64,000 bases of DNA from Gammaproteobacteria bacterium. Its GTDB lineage: Bacteria > Pseudomonadota > Gammaproteobacteria > Pseudomonadales > Ketobacteraceae. The translations under genes and the position numbers were made by a program. The notes beneath the pieces are model-generated. The model did no database searches, was not told the DNA's origin, and was given only the letters and a program-made list of their open reading frames with translations. This document shows positions 8,217-16,608 of this stretch, piece after piece (position 1 is the stretch's first letter; the number at the start of each line of letters is the position of its first letter). The stretch covers positions 31,031-95,030 of the forward strand of contig JABLXQ010000022.1 of NCBI GenBank assembly GCA_013178375.1, in the 5' to 3' direction.

Positions 8217-9686
8217 TCAGGGCCGACGCACCTCGCTGCTGAGCAGGTTGAACGCGATATTGGCGTGATCGCAGAAATGCCGGAAGGTCAGGAACTCCTG
8301 CTCGGTCAGCGGCCCGTTGGCGGGGCTGCGGTCGGCGAAGATGACACCCCGGGGCTGGCCCTGCACCCGCACTGGCGCCACGAAAAACTCGCCCGGGCCA
8401 AGCAGGGTCTGCAGCTCCGGTACAAACAGTCCACTCAACTGCTGGCGGGTGCGGCGGTCGATCCACACCGGTTCGTTCTGCGCCAGTACATGGGAAAAAA
8501 TCTGCTCGCGGCCGTCCCCCGTGACCGGTGTCGTCGGCGGCATCGCCACCTGGAACTTTTGCAGCAGGGTTTCCCGCTCCTTTCCCAGCACGAAACGCGC
8601 CACCAGTCGCGGCTGACGCAGATCCAGCATGGCCAGCACCACCCGGTCCATCTTCAGGCCCCGGTAAATTCCCTCCAGTACTGTACTCAGCACCAGATTC
8701 AGATCCGCCTTCTCACTCAGCAGTGCCGACAGTTCCCGCAGAATCCCCAATTGCAGCATTAACTGGGGATCGGGCGCCGCTGCGGTGGTGGCGGCCGGCT
8801 CCGGCGTCTCGCCCGGCGGGGGCGGAATGAATCGGTCGGTATTGACGATGCCGAAATCCGTCATCACCTTCGCCGCCTGCTGCGCATTCAGATACACCTG
8901 CCGGGTCACCCATTCGTTGTTGCGGCCCAGCATGCTGCCAATGTTGTGCAGTACGGTGGTGACTTCCGGATGATTCCAGCCCTGCTCCACCGCGTTCGCC
9001 AGCCGGTAAGCCAGCTCCACTTCGCGCAGGTTGCGTTCGCGGCTGTTGCCCGAGGCCAGCGCTGTGGCCAGCAGGGCGCTCAGGTGCCAGTCGCGGATCA
9101 GCGCCAGGGTCAGGTTGCGCAGGGTGAAGCCCAGCACGCGACGCTCGGCTTCCTCACGATCGGTGGTGTTGTGGTACTGCCACTCCAGCGCATCGGCCTT
9201 GCCATAGGGAAAGCACCAGAATGCTACCGCACCGATGCGATACAGCAGGGCGGCAATGAACAGTTCCTCGGTGTTGCCCAGCTTCGACTGCTCTGCCAGT
9301 TCCTTGGCCTGCACGGCCGCGTGAAAGGAGCGCACCAGTTCCGCCAGCGCATTGTCGTGGCGGGAGCCGGACAGCATGGTCTCCACCAGCCCGATCGACA
9401 GCGCGATGTTGCGCACCGTATCGAATCCCAGAATCACGATGGACCGGCTCACGGTATTGATGCGCACGCCGCCCGGGTTGTAGTAGACGCTGTTGGCCAT
9501 TTTCAGCACCCGTGCCGTCATGGTGTTGTCGCGCAGGATCACCTGGGTCAGTTCGCTGGTGGACGAGCCGTCGTCGGTCGACATGGCCGCAATACTGCGC
9601 GCCGTGTGGGCGAACAGAGGAAACTCCTCCTCCCCCAGGCGACGGACCCAGGCGTCCAGGGTGGTCGGCGCGGTCATTTGGCTCAT
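8217..9686 (-). CDS. HDOD domain protein with C-terminal GAF domain
   Basis: A 489-residue cytoplasmic signalling protein. The HDOD domain covers about residues 15-225 (FPLFAHTARSIAAMS, DNTMTARVLKMANSVYYN, IVILGFDTVRNIALSI). A Pro/Ala-rich linker near 290-310 leads to a GAF domain at about 320-485 (LNLVLSTVLEGIYRGLKMDR, FFVAPVRVQGQPRGVIFADR). HDOD proteins are catalytically dead HD relatives that act as adaptors in motility, biofilm and c-di-GMP circuits. An AGGA sequence lies about 9 nt before the ATG. It stands alone but is next to the c-di-GMP operon. Confidence 0.9.
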   Translation of the reverse strand: MSQMTAPTTLDAWVRRLGEEEFPLFAHTARSIAAMSTDDGSSTSELTQVILRDNTMTARVLKMANSVYYNPGGVRINTVSRSIVILGFDTVRNIALSIGLVETMLSGSRHDNALAELVRSFHAAVQAKELAEQSKLGNTEELFIAALLYRIGAVAFWCFPYGKADALEWQYHNTTDREEAERRVLGFTLRNLTLALIRDWHLSALLATALASGNSRERNLREVELAYRLANAVEQGWNHPEVTTVLHNIGSMLGRNNEWVTRQVYLNAQQAAKVMTDFGIVNTDRFIPPPPGETPEPAATTAAAPDPQLMLQLGILRELSALLSEKADLNLVLSTVLEGIYRGLKMDRVVLAMLDLRQPRLVARFVLGKERETLLQKFQVAMPPTTPVTGDGREQIFSHVLAQNEPVWIDRRTRQQLSGLFVPELQTLLGPGEFFVAPVRVQGQPRGVIFADRSPANGPLTEQEFLTFRHFCDHANIAFNLLSSEVRRP

Positions 9687-9914
9687 TGCGGGGTTTCCTG
9701 ATTCATGCAGCGATTGGCTCCAGACTTCAGTCTAGCCCGCCGCCCCCGCGTCACCGGTGGAGATTTTGGATATAAGAAAGCAGGTATTCAGACTGTATAG
9801 TTACATAGGGATGCTTTCGTCCAGCCGCTGGACTACATTCTGGAATACCGGGCATTGACCTCGGTCAGCAGTATCGACAAAAACAATCACTAATAAGATA
9901 CAGAGAGGGAATTT
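9687..9914. other. Intergenic region with a 15-bp dyad
   Basis: It separates the HDOD gene from the 43-aa ORF. A perfect dyad, GTCCAGC-C-GCTGGAC, occupies 9819-9833. AT-rich sequence follows, and a good ribosome-binding site (AGAGAGGGA, 9902-9910) leads into the 43-aa ORF. A TTGACC at 9853-9858 is a possible -35, but no clean -10 is seen. The dyad could be an operator or part of the leader RNA. Confidence 0.35.
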
Positions 9915-10046
9915 ATGTACGTTGATGAAGCAGTTATCGCCGGAATGTTAGCCATTATCAGTACGCTGGCTGTCGGCGGCTATGTGTTGTACTTCATGCT
10001 GAATGACATCAAGATGAAAACCAAAGGCAAGATGAAAGCCCACTGA
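9915..10046 (+). CDS. 43-aa single-span membrane protein
   Basis: Translated directly from the sequence: MYVDEAVIAGMLAIISTLAV, then GGYVLYFMLNDIKMKTKGK and MKAH. One hydrophobic helix spans about residues 7-29, and a Lys-rich cytoplasmic tail follows the positive-inside rule. A strong Shine-Dalgarno sequence (AGAGAGGGA) sits 4 nt upstream and a GC-rich hairpin follows the stop. It is too short for ordinary ORF callers. The function is unknown; small membrane proteins of this shape often modulate a larger membrane complex. Confidence 0.65.
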   Translation: MYVDEAVIAGMLAIISTLAVGGYVLYFMLNDIKMKTKGKMKAH

Positions 10047-10070
10047 ACCCAGACTAACTGATCTTCTCCC

Positions 10071-10110
10071 GCGGGGGTGCCGACCCAGTCGACACCCCCG
10101 CTTCATTTCT
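10071..10110 (+). terminator. Probable terminator after the 43-aa ORF
   Basis: Arms GCGGGGGTG (10071-10079) and CACCCCCGC (10093-10101) pair perfectly, extended after one mismatch by CGAC/GTCG. The sequence TTCATTTCT follows. The T-run is imperfect. It lies between convergent genes. Confidence 0.55.
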
Positions 10111-11333
10111 CACTCGGCAAAACCACACTCCTGCAGAAACGCCGCCACGTCTTTCAGATAACGTCCCTGGTCCAGGTGAATGATGTGATTGCCCGGAAAC
10201 CAGTGGATATCGGGCCGGTTCCAGTGATCCCACAACAGGCGCGCATGCTTGGGCGGCGCGAAGCGGTCACCGGCGCCGCCGATGATCATCAGCCGCTCTT
10301 TCGGCAATTTCACCGGGTAGGTCAGCGGGCAATGCACGGCCGATATGTGGCGCGCTTCCTTGATCGACACACCACTTAAACGCATGGCCGCCTTGATCAG
10401 ATTGCCGGCGGGAAACCACTGCAGGATCAGGTCGAGCAGGCTGACTACCGGCACGTTGGGAATGGCGAAATGCAGACGCTCGTCCACCGCTGCCGCCACC
10501 GCGCTGGTGTAACCGCCCAGGCTGATGCCGGTGACCCCAAAACGCGGCACGCCGATCCGCTCCAGATAATTCAGAAAAATGCGGAAATCGTAAATGGAGT
10601 GCGCCACCGTTTCCGCAATATGGGAAATGCCGTTGGCGAAATAGCCGTGGCCGCTGAAGGGCGAGAACGGCCCCTGCCGCGCGCCATGAAACGGCAACGT
10701 GTACAGCAGAATGTCGTAACCCAGCTTGTAGAACCAGGGCAATCCCAGGAACAGGCTGTTCACCCAGTAGGGGTCCGCCATGAAGCCATGTATCACGCAG
10801 ATGGTCGGGCGCGGGCCGCAATTGTGAGTCCAGTACTGGGCGATGGCGTGACGGTTGCGTTCGTTCTTCAAATAGCGGTCGTGCAGACGGGGATTCACCG
10901 GCTGGAACGGGCTTTTGAAGGTGAGGACGCGGCACTGGCCATCCGGCGGATTGAAACGGATCAGACCGGGCTTGCGCTCCTGCATGTCCACTTTCACGTT
11001 GGGAAAGCGGAAGAAGCGGCTGGCGTCATGGCTGCTGGCGATTTCCCGGTACAGCGCGCTGTCTTCCATGTCCTGCTTCAGCCGGAACGGATTGGCCGAC
11101 AGCGGCAGCGCCAACGTGGACACCACACCCGCCACCGCCGTGCGCACCGCCAGATCCACCACCACGGTGCCATCCACCAGCAGTTGCGTCGGCAGGTCCA
11201 GATCAAAATCGTCGGGGAATTTGTGGAAACTGCTTTCGAGATTTTCCCACCAGGGCTGCTCCGGCATGATGCGGCGGGAATGGCCGTAGGTCTCGTTGGC
11301 AATGCGGGACACTGTCGCGTAGGCGGATTCCAT
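10110..11333 (-). CDS. Alpha/beta hydrolase
   Basis: About 407 residues, with no obvious signal peptide. The hydrolase core starts near residue 175 (TICVIHGFMADPYW). The nucleophile elbow is GISLGG, the acidic residue is in GGAGDRFAPP, and the probable catalytic His is in FPGNHIIHLDQG. The N-terminal 170 residues form an extra domain without a recognised motif. The ATG at 11333 is preferred over a GTG two codons upstream because GGCGAGG lies 5 nt before it. The substrate is unknown; an ester or acyl compound would fit the lipid theme. Confidence 0.85.
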   Translation of the reverse strand: MESAYATVSRIANETYGHSRRIMPEQPWWENLESSFHKFPDDFDLDLPTQLLVDGTVVVDLAVRTAVAGVVSTLALPLSANPFRLKQDMEDSALYREIASSHDASRFFRFPNVKVDMQERKPGLIRFNPPDGQCRVLTFKSPFQPVNPRLHDRYLKNERNRHAIAQYWTHNCGPRPTICVIHGFMADPYWVNSLFLGLPWFYKLGYDILLYTLPFHGARQGPFSPFSGHGYFANGISHIAETVAHSIYDFRIFLNYLERIGVPRFGVTGISLGGYTSAVAAAVDERLHFAIPNVPVVSLLDLILQWFPAGNLIKAAMRLSGVSIKEARHISAVHCPLTYPVKLPKERLMIIGGAGDRFAPPKHARLLWDHWNRPDIHWFPGNHIIHLDQGRYLKDVAAFLQECGFAE

Positions 11334-11374
11334 AAGCACCTCGCCGTTTCAATGGCTTATGCATTCCAGTATAG

Positions 11375-11413
11375 CCAAAACGACAAGGCCGCGACGGTGG
11401 GTCGCGGCCTTGT
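11375..11413 (-). terminator. Intrinsic terminator of the M48 protease gene
   Basis: Perfect 13-bp arms at 11383-11395 and 11401-11413 (core AAGGCCGCGAC / GTCGCGGCCTT) enclose a 5-nt loop. On the minus strand the stem is followed by CGTTTTGG. Confidence 0.8.
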
Positions 11414-11448
11414 GCATTCAACGCAGCATCAATAGTGCTGTTTGCCGC

Positions 11449-12222
11449 TTATTTTTTGCCGTCGATGGCAGCCTGGATTTTCTCGACCCGCTTGTCGTTG
11501 GACGGGTGGGAACTCAAAAAACCGCCGCCGGAACCGTATTTGGACTGCAGGGTTTCGATGGCGCGCTTCATGGCGTACGGGTCTTTGCCCAGCTTGCGCA
11601 GAGTGGCCACGGCATATTGGTCGGCCTCCAGTTCATCCTTTTGCGAGAATTGTGCATTGACCGCCGCATACCCCAGCTGGCCCAGCTGCGACTGGGTCAG
11701 CGTACCCACAGTACCGCCCACGGAAACGGCGGCAGCAAAGGCGGAATCCGTCAGCAGTTTCTGCTGCATCTGCTGGTAGCTGTGCTTGAGCTTGACGTGG
11801 CCCACTTCGTGGCCGATCACCGCCAGCGCCTGATCGTCCGGCATTGCATCCAGCAGGCCCGAATACACCCGCACAGTACCGTCCGCCATGGCGAAAGCGT
11901 TGATTTCCTCGGACAGGTACACCTTGAAATTCAGGTTCAGGCCATCGATGTTGGTCATGCCCTGGGTGATCTTCGCCAGCCGCTTGCTGTAGGCATTGCT
12001 GGACGGAGGAACCTTGTTCTCACTGTCCATCTGCTGGGCGGCGAGGGATGCGGTCTGCTTGACGCTGTCCTCGCTCAGGGTGGCGGCCTGCAGCACGCCG
12101 GCGCCCACGTTCATGGCGGCACTGGAATCAAAGGAACCGTCGGCGGCGCAGCCGGTCAGCACGGCGGCCAGAGCAACGGGAGCGGCAAATTTACGGGTGA
12201 ACATCCTGGGCAGGGTCGACAT
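11449..12222 (-). CDS. M48 family zinc metalloprotease lipoprotein
   Basis: A periplasmic lipoprotein protease. The signal ends ALAAVLTGC. The zinc motif HEVGH is at about residues 138-142, and the third ligand is in ELEADQYA. The ending GGFLSSHPSNDKRV is typical of M48B proteins (BepA/LoiP/YggG group). Start choice: AGAGGA lies 8 nt before the ATG at 12222, but directly against an upstream ATG at 12231. A likely role is quality control of outer-membrane proteins. It is monocistronic with its own terminator. Confidence 0.9.
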   Translation of the reverse strand: MSTLPRMFTRKFAAPVALAAVLTGCAADGSFDSSAAMNVGAGVLQAATLSEDSVKQTASLAAQQMDSENKVPPSSNAYSKRLAKITQGMTNIDGLNLNFKVYLSEEINAFAMADGTVRVYSGLLDAMPDDQALAVIGHEVGHVKLKHSYQQMQQKLLTDSAFAAAVSVGGTVGTLTQSQLGQLGYAAVNAQFSQKDELEADQYAVATLRKLGKDPYAMKRAIETLQSKYGSGGGFLSSHPSNDKRVEKIQAAIDGKK

Positions 12223-12356
12223 CCTGAGCATCCTCTTTTATCAGGTAGGTTTCGATTCTGGCGATTCGAATCGTGAGTAACAAGGAAGCGGGGATTATGG
12301 CAGATCAAGTGCTACAGGCGAACCGGGGAAAATACCGGAATGGCGGCCAAACAGGC

Positions 12357-12845
12357 TCAGACCGGCACGGCATTGTCGGCGTGAAACTGCTGGCGTTCCA
12401 AGATGCGCTCCAGCAACACCCCCAGATTGCCCTGCACGTTGCCGCACAGACGCCCCATGTCGGTGAGGGAGATGGACCCCAGCATCAGGGTGATGAGTTC
12501 GTTGAGGGTGGGCATCTGCGATTCCACATCGCAACCGCCGGACAGCTCGCAGCCGCCGTCGTCGTCACAGCATTCGGTGATTGCCAATGGCCCTTCCACC
12601 GCCGCAACGACGTGGGCGATGGTGATCAGTTCCGGGAAGCGCGCCAGCTGGTAGCCGCCCTTGGCACCCCGCTCCGACCGCACCAGTCCCGCATTCACCA
12701 GCTGCCGCATCAGCTTGCGCACAGTGGGCAGGCCCAGCCGGGTTTCCACCGCCAGCTCCTCCATGCGCAATTGAAGGGATGGCGACTTGGCGAGCCGGTG
12801 CATGAGCACCAGTGCGTAATCTGTCATTTTGCCGATGCGTAACAT
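12357..12845 (-). CDS. Rrf2 family Fe-S cluster regulator of the SUF operon
   Basis: A 162-residue winged-helix regulator. It starts MLRIGKMTDYALVLMHRLA and has a recognition helix region LGLPTVRKLMRQLVNAGLV and wing RGAKGGYQLAR. The cluster-binding loop ECCDDDGGCELSGGC has Cys 93, 99 and 105, the six-residue spacing of the IscR [2Fe-2S] ligands, plus an extra Cys 92. It is transcribed divergently from sufB with an IscR-like site between them, so it probably represses the suf promoter and itself when clusters are plentiful. It matches proteins annotated as SUF system Fe-S assembly regulators. Confidence 0.93.
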   Translation of the reverse strand: MLRIGKMTDYALVLMHRLAKSPSLQLRMEELAVETRLGLPTVRKLMRQLVNAGLVRSERGAKGGYQLARFPELITIAHVVAAVEGPLAITECCDDDGGCELSGGCDVESQMPTLNELITLMLGSISLTDMGRLCGNVQGNLGVLLERILERQQFHADNAVPV

Positions 12846-12878
12846 AGAATGCGCGCCTTCATTGCCGGATCGGAAAAC

Positions 12879-12895
12879 AATACCATATTGGTATT
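12879..12895. promoter_or_regulatory. 17-bp palindrome in the Rrf2-suf intergenic region
   Basis: AATACCA-TAT-TGGTATT, with 7-bp perfect arms, lies 34 nt upstream of the regulator's ATG and about 8 nt from the IscR-like site. It could be a second operator for the Rrf2 protein or overlap its own promoter. Confidence 0.45.
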
Positions 12896-12927
12896 GATTT
12901 AAATAGCTGACTATTTTAGTCTGGCTT
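12889..12927 (+). promoter_or_regulatory. suf promoter with IscR type-1-like operator
   Basis: The 25-bp element at 12903-12927, with core GACTATTTTAGTC, follows the IscR type-1 consensus ATASYYGACTRWWWYAGTCRRSTAT at nearly all positions; the last few bases deviate. A possible sigma-70 promoter (TTGGTA at 12889-12894, 17-nt gap, TATTTT at 12912-12917) places the operator over the -10, as in a repressed promoter. The transcript would carry a leader of about 105 nt to the sufB ATG. Confidence 0.7.
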
Positions 12928-13033
12928 GGTAGAGAGAATCACAGCCCCGGCTTCGGCCGCCCAACGCCTGCCCGTCGTTTATCCTTAATAAAGGCGCGGA
13001 TATGCGCGTGAGCCACCACAGAGACCCAGCACC

Positions 13034-14479
13034 ATGAGCAAAGGCAACGAGATCGACGACCTGATCAGTCGCGAATACGAAGCCGGATTCGTCACGCAAG
13101 TGGAATCGGACACCCTGCCCCCCGGCCTCAACGAAGAGGTTATCCGCATTATTTCCGGCAAGAAAAATGAACCGGAATGGATGCTGGAGTGGCGGCTGGA
13201 GGCCTACCGCAAGTGGCAGCAGATGGACATTCCGCGCTGGGCGCAGATGCCGCACCCGGAAGTGGATTTCAACGCCATCAGTTATTACTCCTCGCCCAAG
13301 TCGAAAAAGAACGGCCCCAAGAGTCTGGATGAAGTCGATCCGGAAGTGCTGGCCACCTTCGAAAAGCTGGGCATTCCCCTGCACGAACGCGGCAAGCTGG
13401 CAGGCGTGGCGGTGGATGCGGTGTTCGACAGCGTGTCGATCGGCACCACTTACAAGGAAGAACTGGCCAAGGCGGGCGTGATCTTCTGCCCGATCTCGGA
13501 AGCCATCAAGGATCATCCGGAACTGGTGCGGAAATACCTGGGCAGCGTGGTGCCACAGCAGGACAACTTCTACGCCGCATTGAATTCCGCCGTGTTCAGC
13601 GATGGTTCTTTCGTGTACATCCCGAAGAACACCCGTTGCCCGATGGAGCTGTCCACCTATTTCCGCATCAACGAACTCAACACCGGGCAGTTCGAGCGCA
13701 CGCTGATAGTTGCCGACGAAGGCAGCCATGTGTCCTATCTGGAAGGCTGCACCGCGCCGATGCGCGATGAAAACCAGCTGCACGCGGCCGTAGTGGAACT
13801 GGTAGCGCTGGGCGATGCGCAAATCAAATATTCCACTGTACAGAACTGGTATCCCGGCGACGCCAACGGCAAGGGCGGCATCTACAACTTCGTCACCAAG
13901 CGCGGTTTGTGCGCGGGCGTGAATTCGAAAATTTCCTGGACGCAGGTGGAAACCGGCTCTGCCATCACCTGGAAGTATCCCAGCGTGGTGCTGCGCGGCG
14001 ACAACAGCGTTGGTGAATTCTATTCCGTGGCACTGACCAACAATTTCCAGCAGGCGGACACCGGCACCAAGATGATCCACCTGGGCAAGAACACCAAAAG
14101 CACCATTGTGTCGAAAGGTATTTCCGCCGGCCGCAGCCAGAATTCCTATCGCGGCCTGGTGCGGATTTCACCCCGCGCCGACAACGCGCGCAATCATACC
14201 CAGTGCGATTCGCTGCTGATTGGCGATCGCTGCGGTGCGCACACGTTTCCGTATATTGAAGCGAAGAATTCCGACAGCATCATCGAGCACGAAGCCACCA
14301 CATCGAAGGTGAGCGACGACCAGTTGTTCCTGTGCCGCCAGCGCGGTATCGACGAGGAAAAAGCGGTGTCGATGATCGTGAACGGATTCTGCAAGGAAGT
14401 GTTCAAGGAACTGCCGATGGAGTTTGCGGTGGAAGCCGGCAAGCTGCTGGAAGTGAGTCTGGAAGGAGCGGTGGGCTGA
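13034..14479 (+). CDS. sufB: Fe-S cluster assembly protein SufB
   Basis: 481 residues, close to the usual SufB length. The N-terminus [20 protein letters not shown] and the core motifs [36 protein letters not shown] and the closing ECVD-equivalent [10 protein letters not shown] and [19 protein letters not shown] are diagnostic. SufB is the scaffold subunit of the SufBC2D complex that builds Fe-S clusters in the cytoplasm. It is first gene of the operon behind the IscR-like promoter. No strong Shine-Dalgarno sequence is visible. Confidence 0.98.
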   Translation: MSKGNEIDDLISREYEAGFVTQVESDTLPPGLNEEVIRIISGKKNEPEWMLEWRLEAYRKWQQMDIPRWAQMPHPEVDFNAISYYSSPKSKKNGPKSLDEVDPEVLATFEKLGIPLHERGKLAGVAVDAVFDSVSIGTTYKEELAKAGVIFCPISEAIKDHPELVRKYLGSVVPQQDNFYAALNSAVFSDGSFVYIPKNTRCPMELSTYFRINELNTGQFERTLIVADEGSHVSYLEGCTAPMRDENQLHAAVVELVALGDAQIKYSTVQNWYPGDANGKGGIYNFVTKRGLCAGVNSKISWTQVETGSAITWKYPSVVLRGDNSVGEFYSVALTNNFQQADTGTKMIHLGKNTKSTIVSKGISAGRSQNSYRGLVRISPRADNARNHTQCDSLLIGDRCGAHTFPYIEAKNSDSIIEHEATTSKVSDDQLFLCRQRGIDEEKAVSMIVNGFCKEVFKELPMEFAVEAGKLLEVSLEGAVG

Positions 14480-14504
14480 AAAAGCACCGTTGGTTGATTT
14501 GATT

Positions 14505-15257
14505 ATGAGTACAGACCCGATGTTGATTGTGAAAGACCTGGTAGCGGAAGTGGATGGCAAGACCATCCTCAACGGCATTTCCCTCACCGTGAAGCCCGGC
14601 GAAGTGCACGCCATCATGGGCCCGAACGGCTCCGGCAAGAGCACGCTGGCGAATGTGCTGGCCGGCCGCGACGGTTATGAAGTGAAAAGCGGCGAGGTGA
14701 TTTTCCAGGGCCACAACCTGCTGGAACTGGCACCAGAAGAACGCGCCCGCGAAGGCGTGTTCCTGGCGTTTCAATACCCGGTGGAAATTCCCGGCGTCAG
14801 CAACATGCAATTCCTGAAAGCCTCAGTGGACGCGATTCGCAAGCACCGCAAACTGCCGGAACTGGATGCACCCGCTTTCATGAAAATGGCACGGGACAAG
14901 TGCAAGGATCTGAAACTGAATCCGGATTTTCTCAAACGCGGCGTGAATGAAGGTTTTTCCGGCGGCGAGAAGAAGCGCAACGAAATACTGCAGATGGCGT
15001 TGCTGGAACCCAGCCTGTGTCTGCTGGATGAAACCGATTCCGGCCTCGATATCGATGCACTGCAGGTGGCAGCCGAGGGCGTCAATGCCCTGCGCGACGG
15101 CAAGCGCGGCTTCGTACTGGTCACCCATTACCAGCGTCTGCTGAACTACATCGTGCCGGATTACGTGCATGTGCTGGCGGGCGGCAGGATCGTGAAGTCC
15201 GGCGGGCGCGAACTGGCGCTGGAACTGGAAGAAAAAGGTTACAGCTGGATTCAGTAA
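14505..15257 (+). CDS. sufC: Fe-S cluster assembly ATPase SufC
   Basis: An ABC-type ATPase of about 250 residues. Walker A is GPNGSGKSTLANVLAG, the Q-loop region is FLAFQYPVEIPGV, the signature is FSGGEKKRNEILQM, Walker B is SLCLLDETDSGLD, and the switch His is in VLVTHYQRLL. It drives the conformational cycle of SufBC2D. The ATG at 14505 is chosen; an upstream TTG at 14490 and a downstream ATG at 14520 are alternatives, and none has a strong ribosome-binding site. It lies 25 nt after sufB. Confidence 0.98.
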   Translation: MSTDPMLIVKDLVAEVDGKTILNGISLTVKPGEVHAIMGPNGSGKSTLANVLAGRDGYEVKSGEVIFQGHNLLELAPEERAREGVFLAFQYPVEIPGVSNMQFLKASVDAIRKHRKLPELDAPAFMKMARDKCKDLKLNPDFLKRGVNEGFSGGEKKRNEILQMALLEPSLCLLDETDSGLDIDALQVAAEGVNALRDGKRGFVLVTHYQRLLNYIVPDYVHVLAGGRIVKSGGRELALELEEKGYSWIQ

Positions 15258-15269
15258 CGGCGGGCAGTC

Positions 15270-16598
15270 ATGATTTCACCGAACGATTGGAAACAACAGG
15301 CGCAGGCACAGACCGGACAGGAACATTCCCTGCACTGGCTGCTGCAACCCGCGATCGCGCAGGCCGCGTTTCGCGCCGCCGAACTGCCTACCCGCAAGAC
15401 CGAGCGCTGGAAATACACGCCGGTTACCGCTCTGCTGCAACAGGACTTTTTGCAACCGGCAGCGGTCGATTCGATTGACGAAGCCCGCGCCCGGGATTGT
15501 TTTGCCGACCTGCCCAACGCCAGCCGCATCGTACTGGTGAATGGCCAGCTCAATCGCGCGCTGTCGGATTTCAGCGATCTGGAAAACCAGGGCGTGATCA
15601 CCCTGTTCAGCAGTGCCAGTCCGGAACAGCGCGAGCTGATTAACATGCATCTGGGCACAGCCCTGAATCCGGATAAGCACCCGTTTGCCGCCCTGAATTA
15701 CAGCAATCTGCAGGATGGCCTGCTGCTGCACGCCCCCGCACTGCAAAAACTGGCGCAGCCGGTGTACGTGGTTTATCTGGGCAGCGCACTGGCCACACCG
15801 GCCTGGGCACAAACTCGTTTGCTGGTAGTGGCGGAACCGGGCGCCGAGCTGCAACTGATCGAGCAGTTCGACAGCGTCGGCGAACAGAACAACCTGTTCC
15901 ATAACCATGTTACCGAAATCGTGCTGCAACCCAACGCGCGGCTGCAACATATCCGCCTGCAGGTGGAGCAGGAAGCCCTGCGCCACATCAACGGTCTGCA
16001 TGTAAAACTGACCCGCGACAGCCACTACGAACAGCACGGTATTGCCTTTGGCAGCCAGCTCAAGCGTAACGACATCAATGTGAATTTTGCCGGTGAAAAT
16101 GCAGCCTGCGTGCTGAACGGCGTGTTTCTCAGCAAACATCGCCAGCACATCGACAATCACCTGAATCTGGAACACGCCACGCCGCTGTGCACCAGCAACA
16201 CGGCGTTCAAGGGTTTTGTCACCGACGAGAGCCGCGCCATTTTCAACGGTCGCATTCATATTCACCCGCAGGCGCAGAAAACCGAAGCGCATCTCAACAA
16301 CAGGAACCTGTTGTTGTCCAAGAAGGCAGAGCTGGATACCAAGCCGGAACTGGAAATCTACGCCGACGACGTGAAATGTTCCCACGGCGCCAGCATTGGC
16401 CAGCTGGATGAGAAGTCGCTGTTTTATTTCCAGTCCCGCGGTATCGACAAGGCCAGCGCCGAAGCCATGCTGTGCCTGGGTTTTGTGAACGAAAAAGTGG
16501 AACAGATTCCCAGCGAGCCCATGCAGTTACTGGCGCAACACAAGCTGGGCCAGTTCTTCAACGACGTGGAAAAACTGAAGACCCTGTGGTCTTTGTGA
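15270..16598 (+). CDS. sufD: Fe-S cluster assembly protein SufD
   Basis: 442 residues. The N-terminal part contains the ELPTRKTERWKYTPV motif. The C-terminal beta-helix matches SufB/D, including VFLSKHRQHIDNHLNLEHA, AIFNGRIHIHPQAQKTEAH and VKCSHGASIGQLDEKSLFYF (each read in part). SufD pairs with SufB in the scaffold; a conserved His (H in VKCSHGAS) lies at the SufB-SufD interface. It follows sufC by 12 nt. Confidence 0.97.
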   Translation: MISPNDWKQQAQAQTGQEHSLHWLLQPAIAQAAFRAAELPTRKTERWKYTPVTALLQQDFLQPAAVDSIDEARARDCFADLPNASRIVLVNGQLNRALSDFSDLENQGVITLFSSASPEQRELINMHLGTALNPDKHPFAALNYSNLQDGLLLHAPALQKLAQPVYVVYLGSALATPAWAQTRLLVVAEPGAELQLIEQFDSVGEQNNLFHNHVTEIVLQPNARLQHIRLQVEQEALRHINGLHVKLTRDSHYEQHGIAFGSQLKRNDINVNFAGENAACVLNGVFLSKHRQHIDNHLNLEHATPLCTSNTAFKGFVTDESRAIFNGRIHIHPQAQKTEAHLNNRNLLLSKKAELDTKPELEIYADDVKCSHGASIGQLDEKSLFYFQSRGIDKASAEAMLCLGFVNEKVEQIPSEPMQLLAQHKLGQFFNDVEKLKTLWSL

Positions 16599-16608
16599 GC
16601 GTGCAACC

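Noticed and set aside
12911..14080. 389-codon minus-strand frame over sufB
   Set aside because: Antisense to an unmistakable SufB; also covers the IscR-like promoter element.
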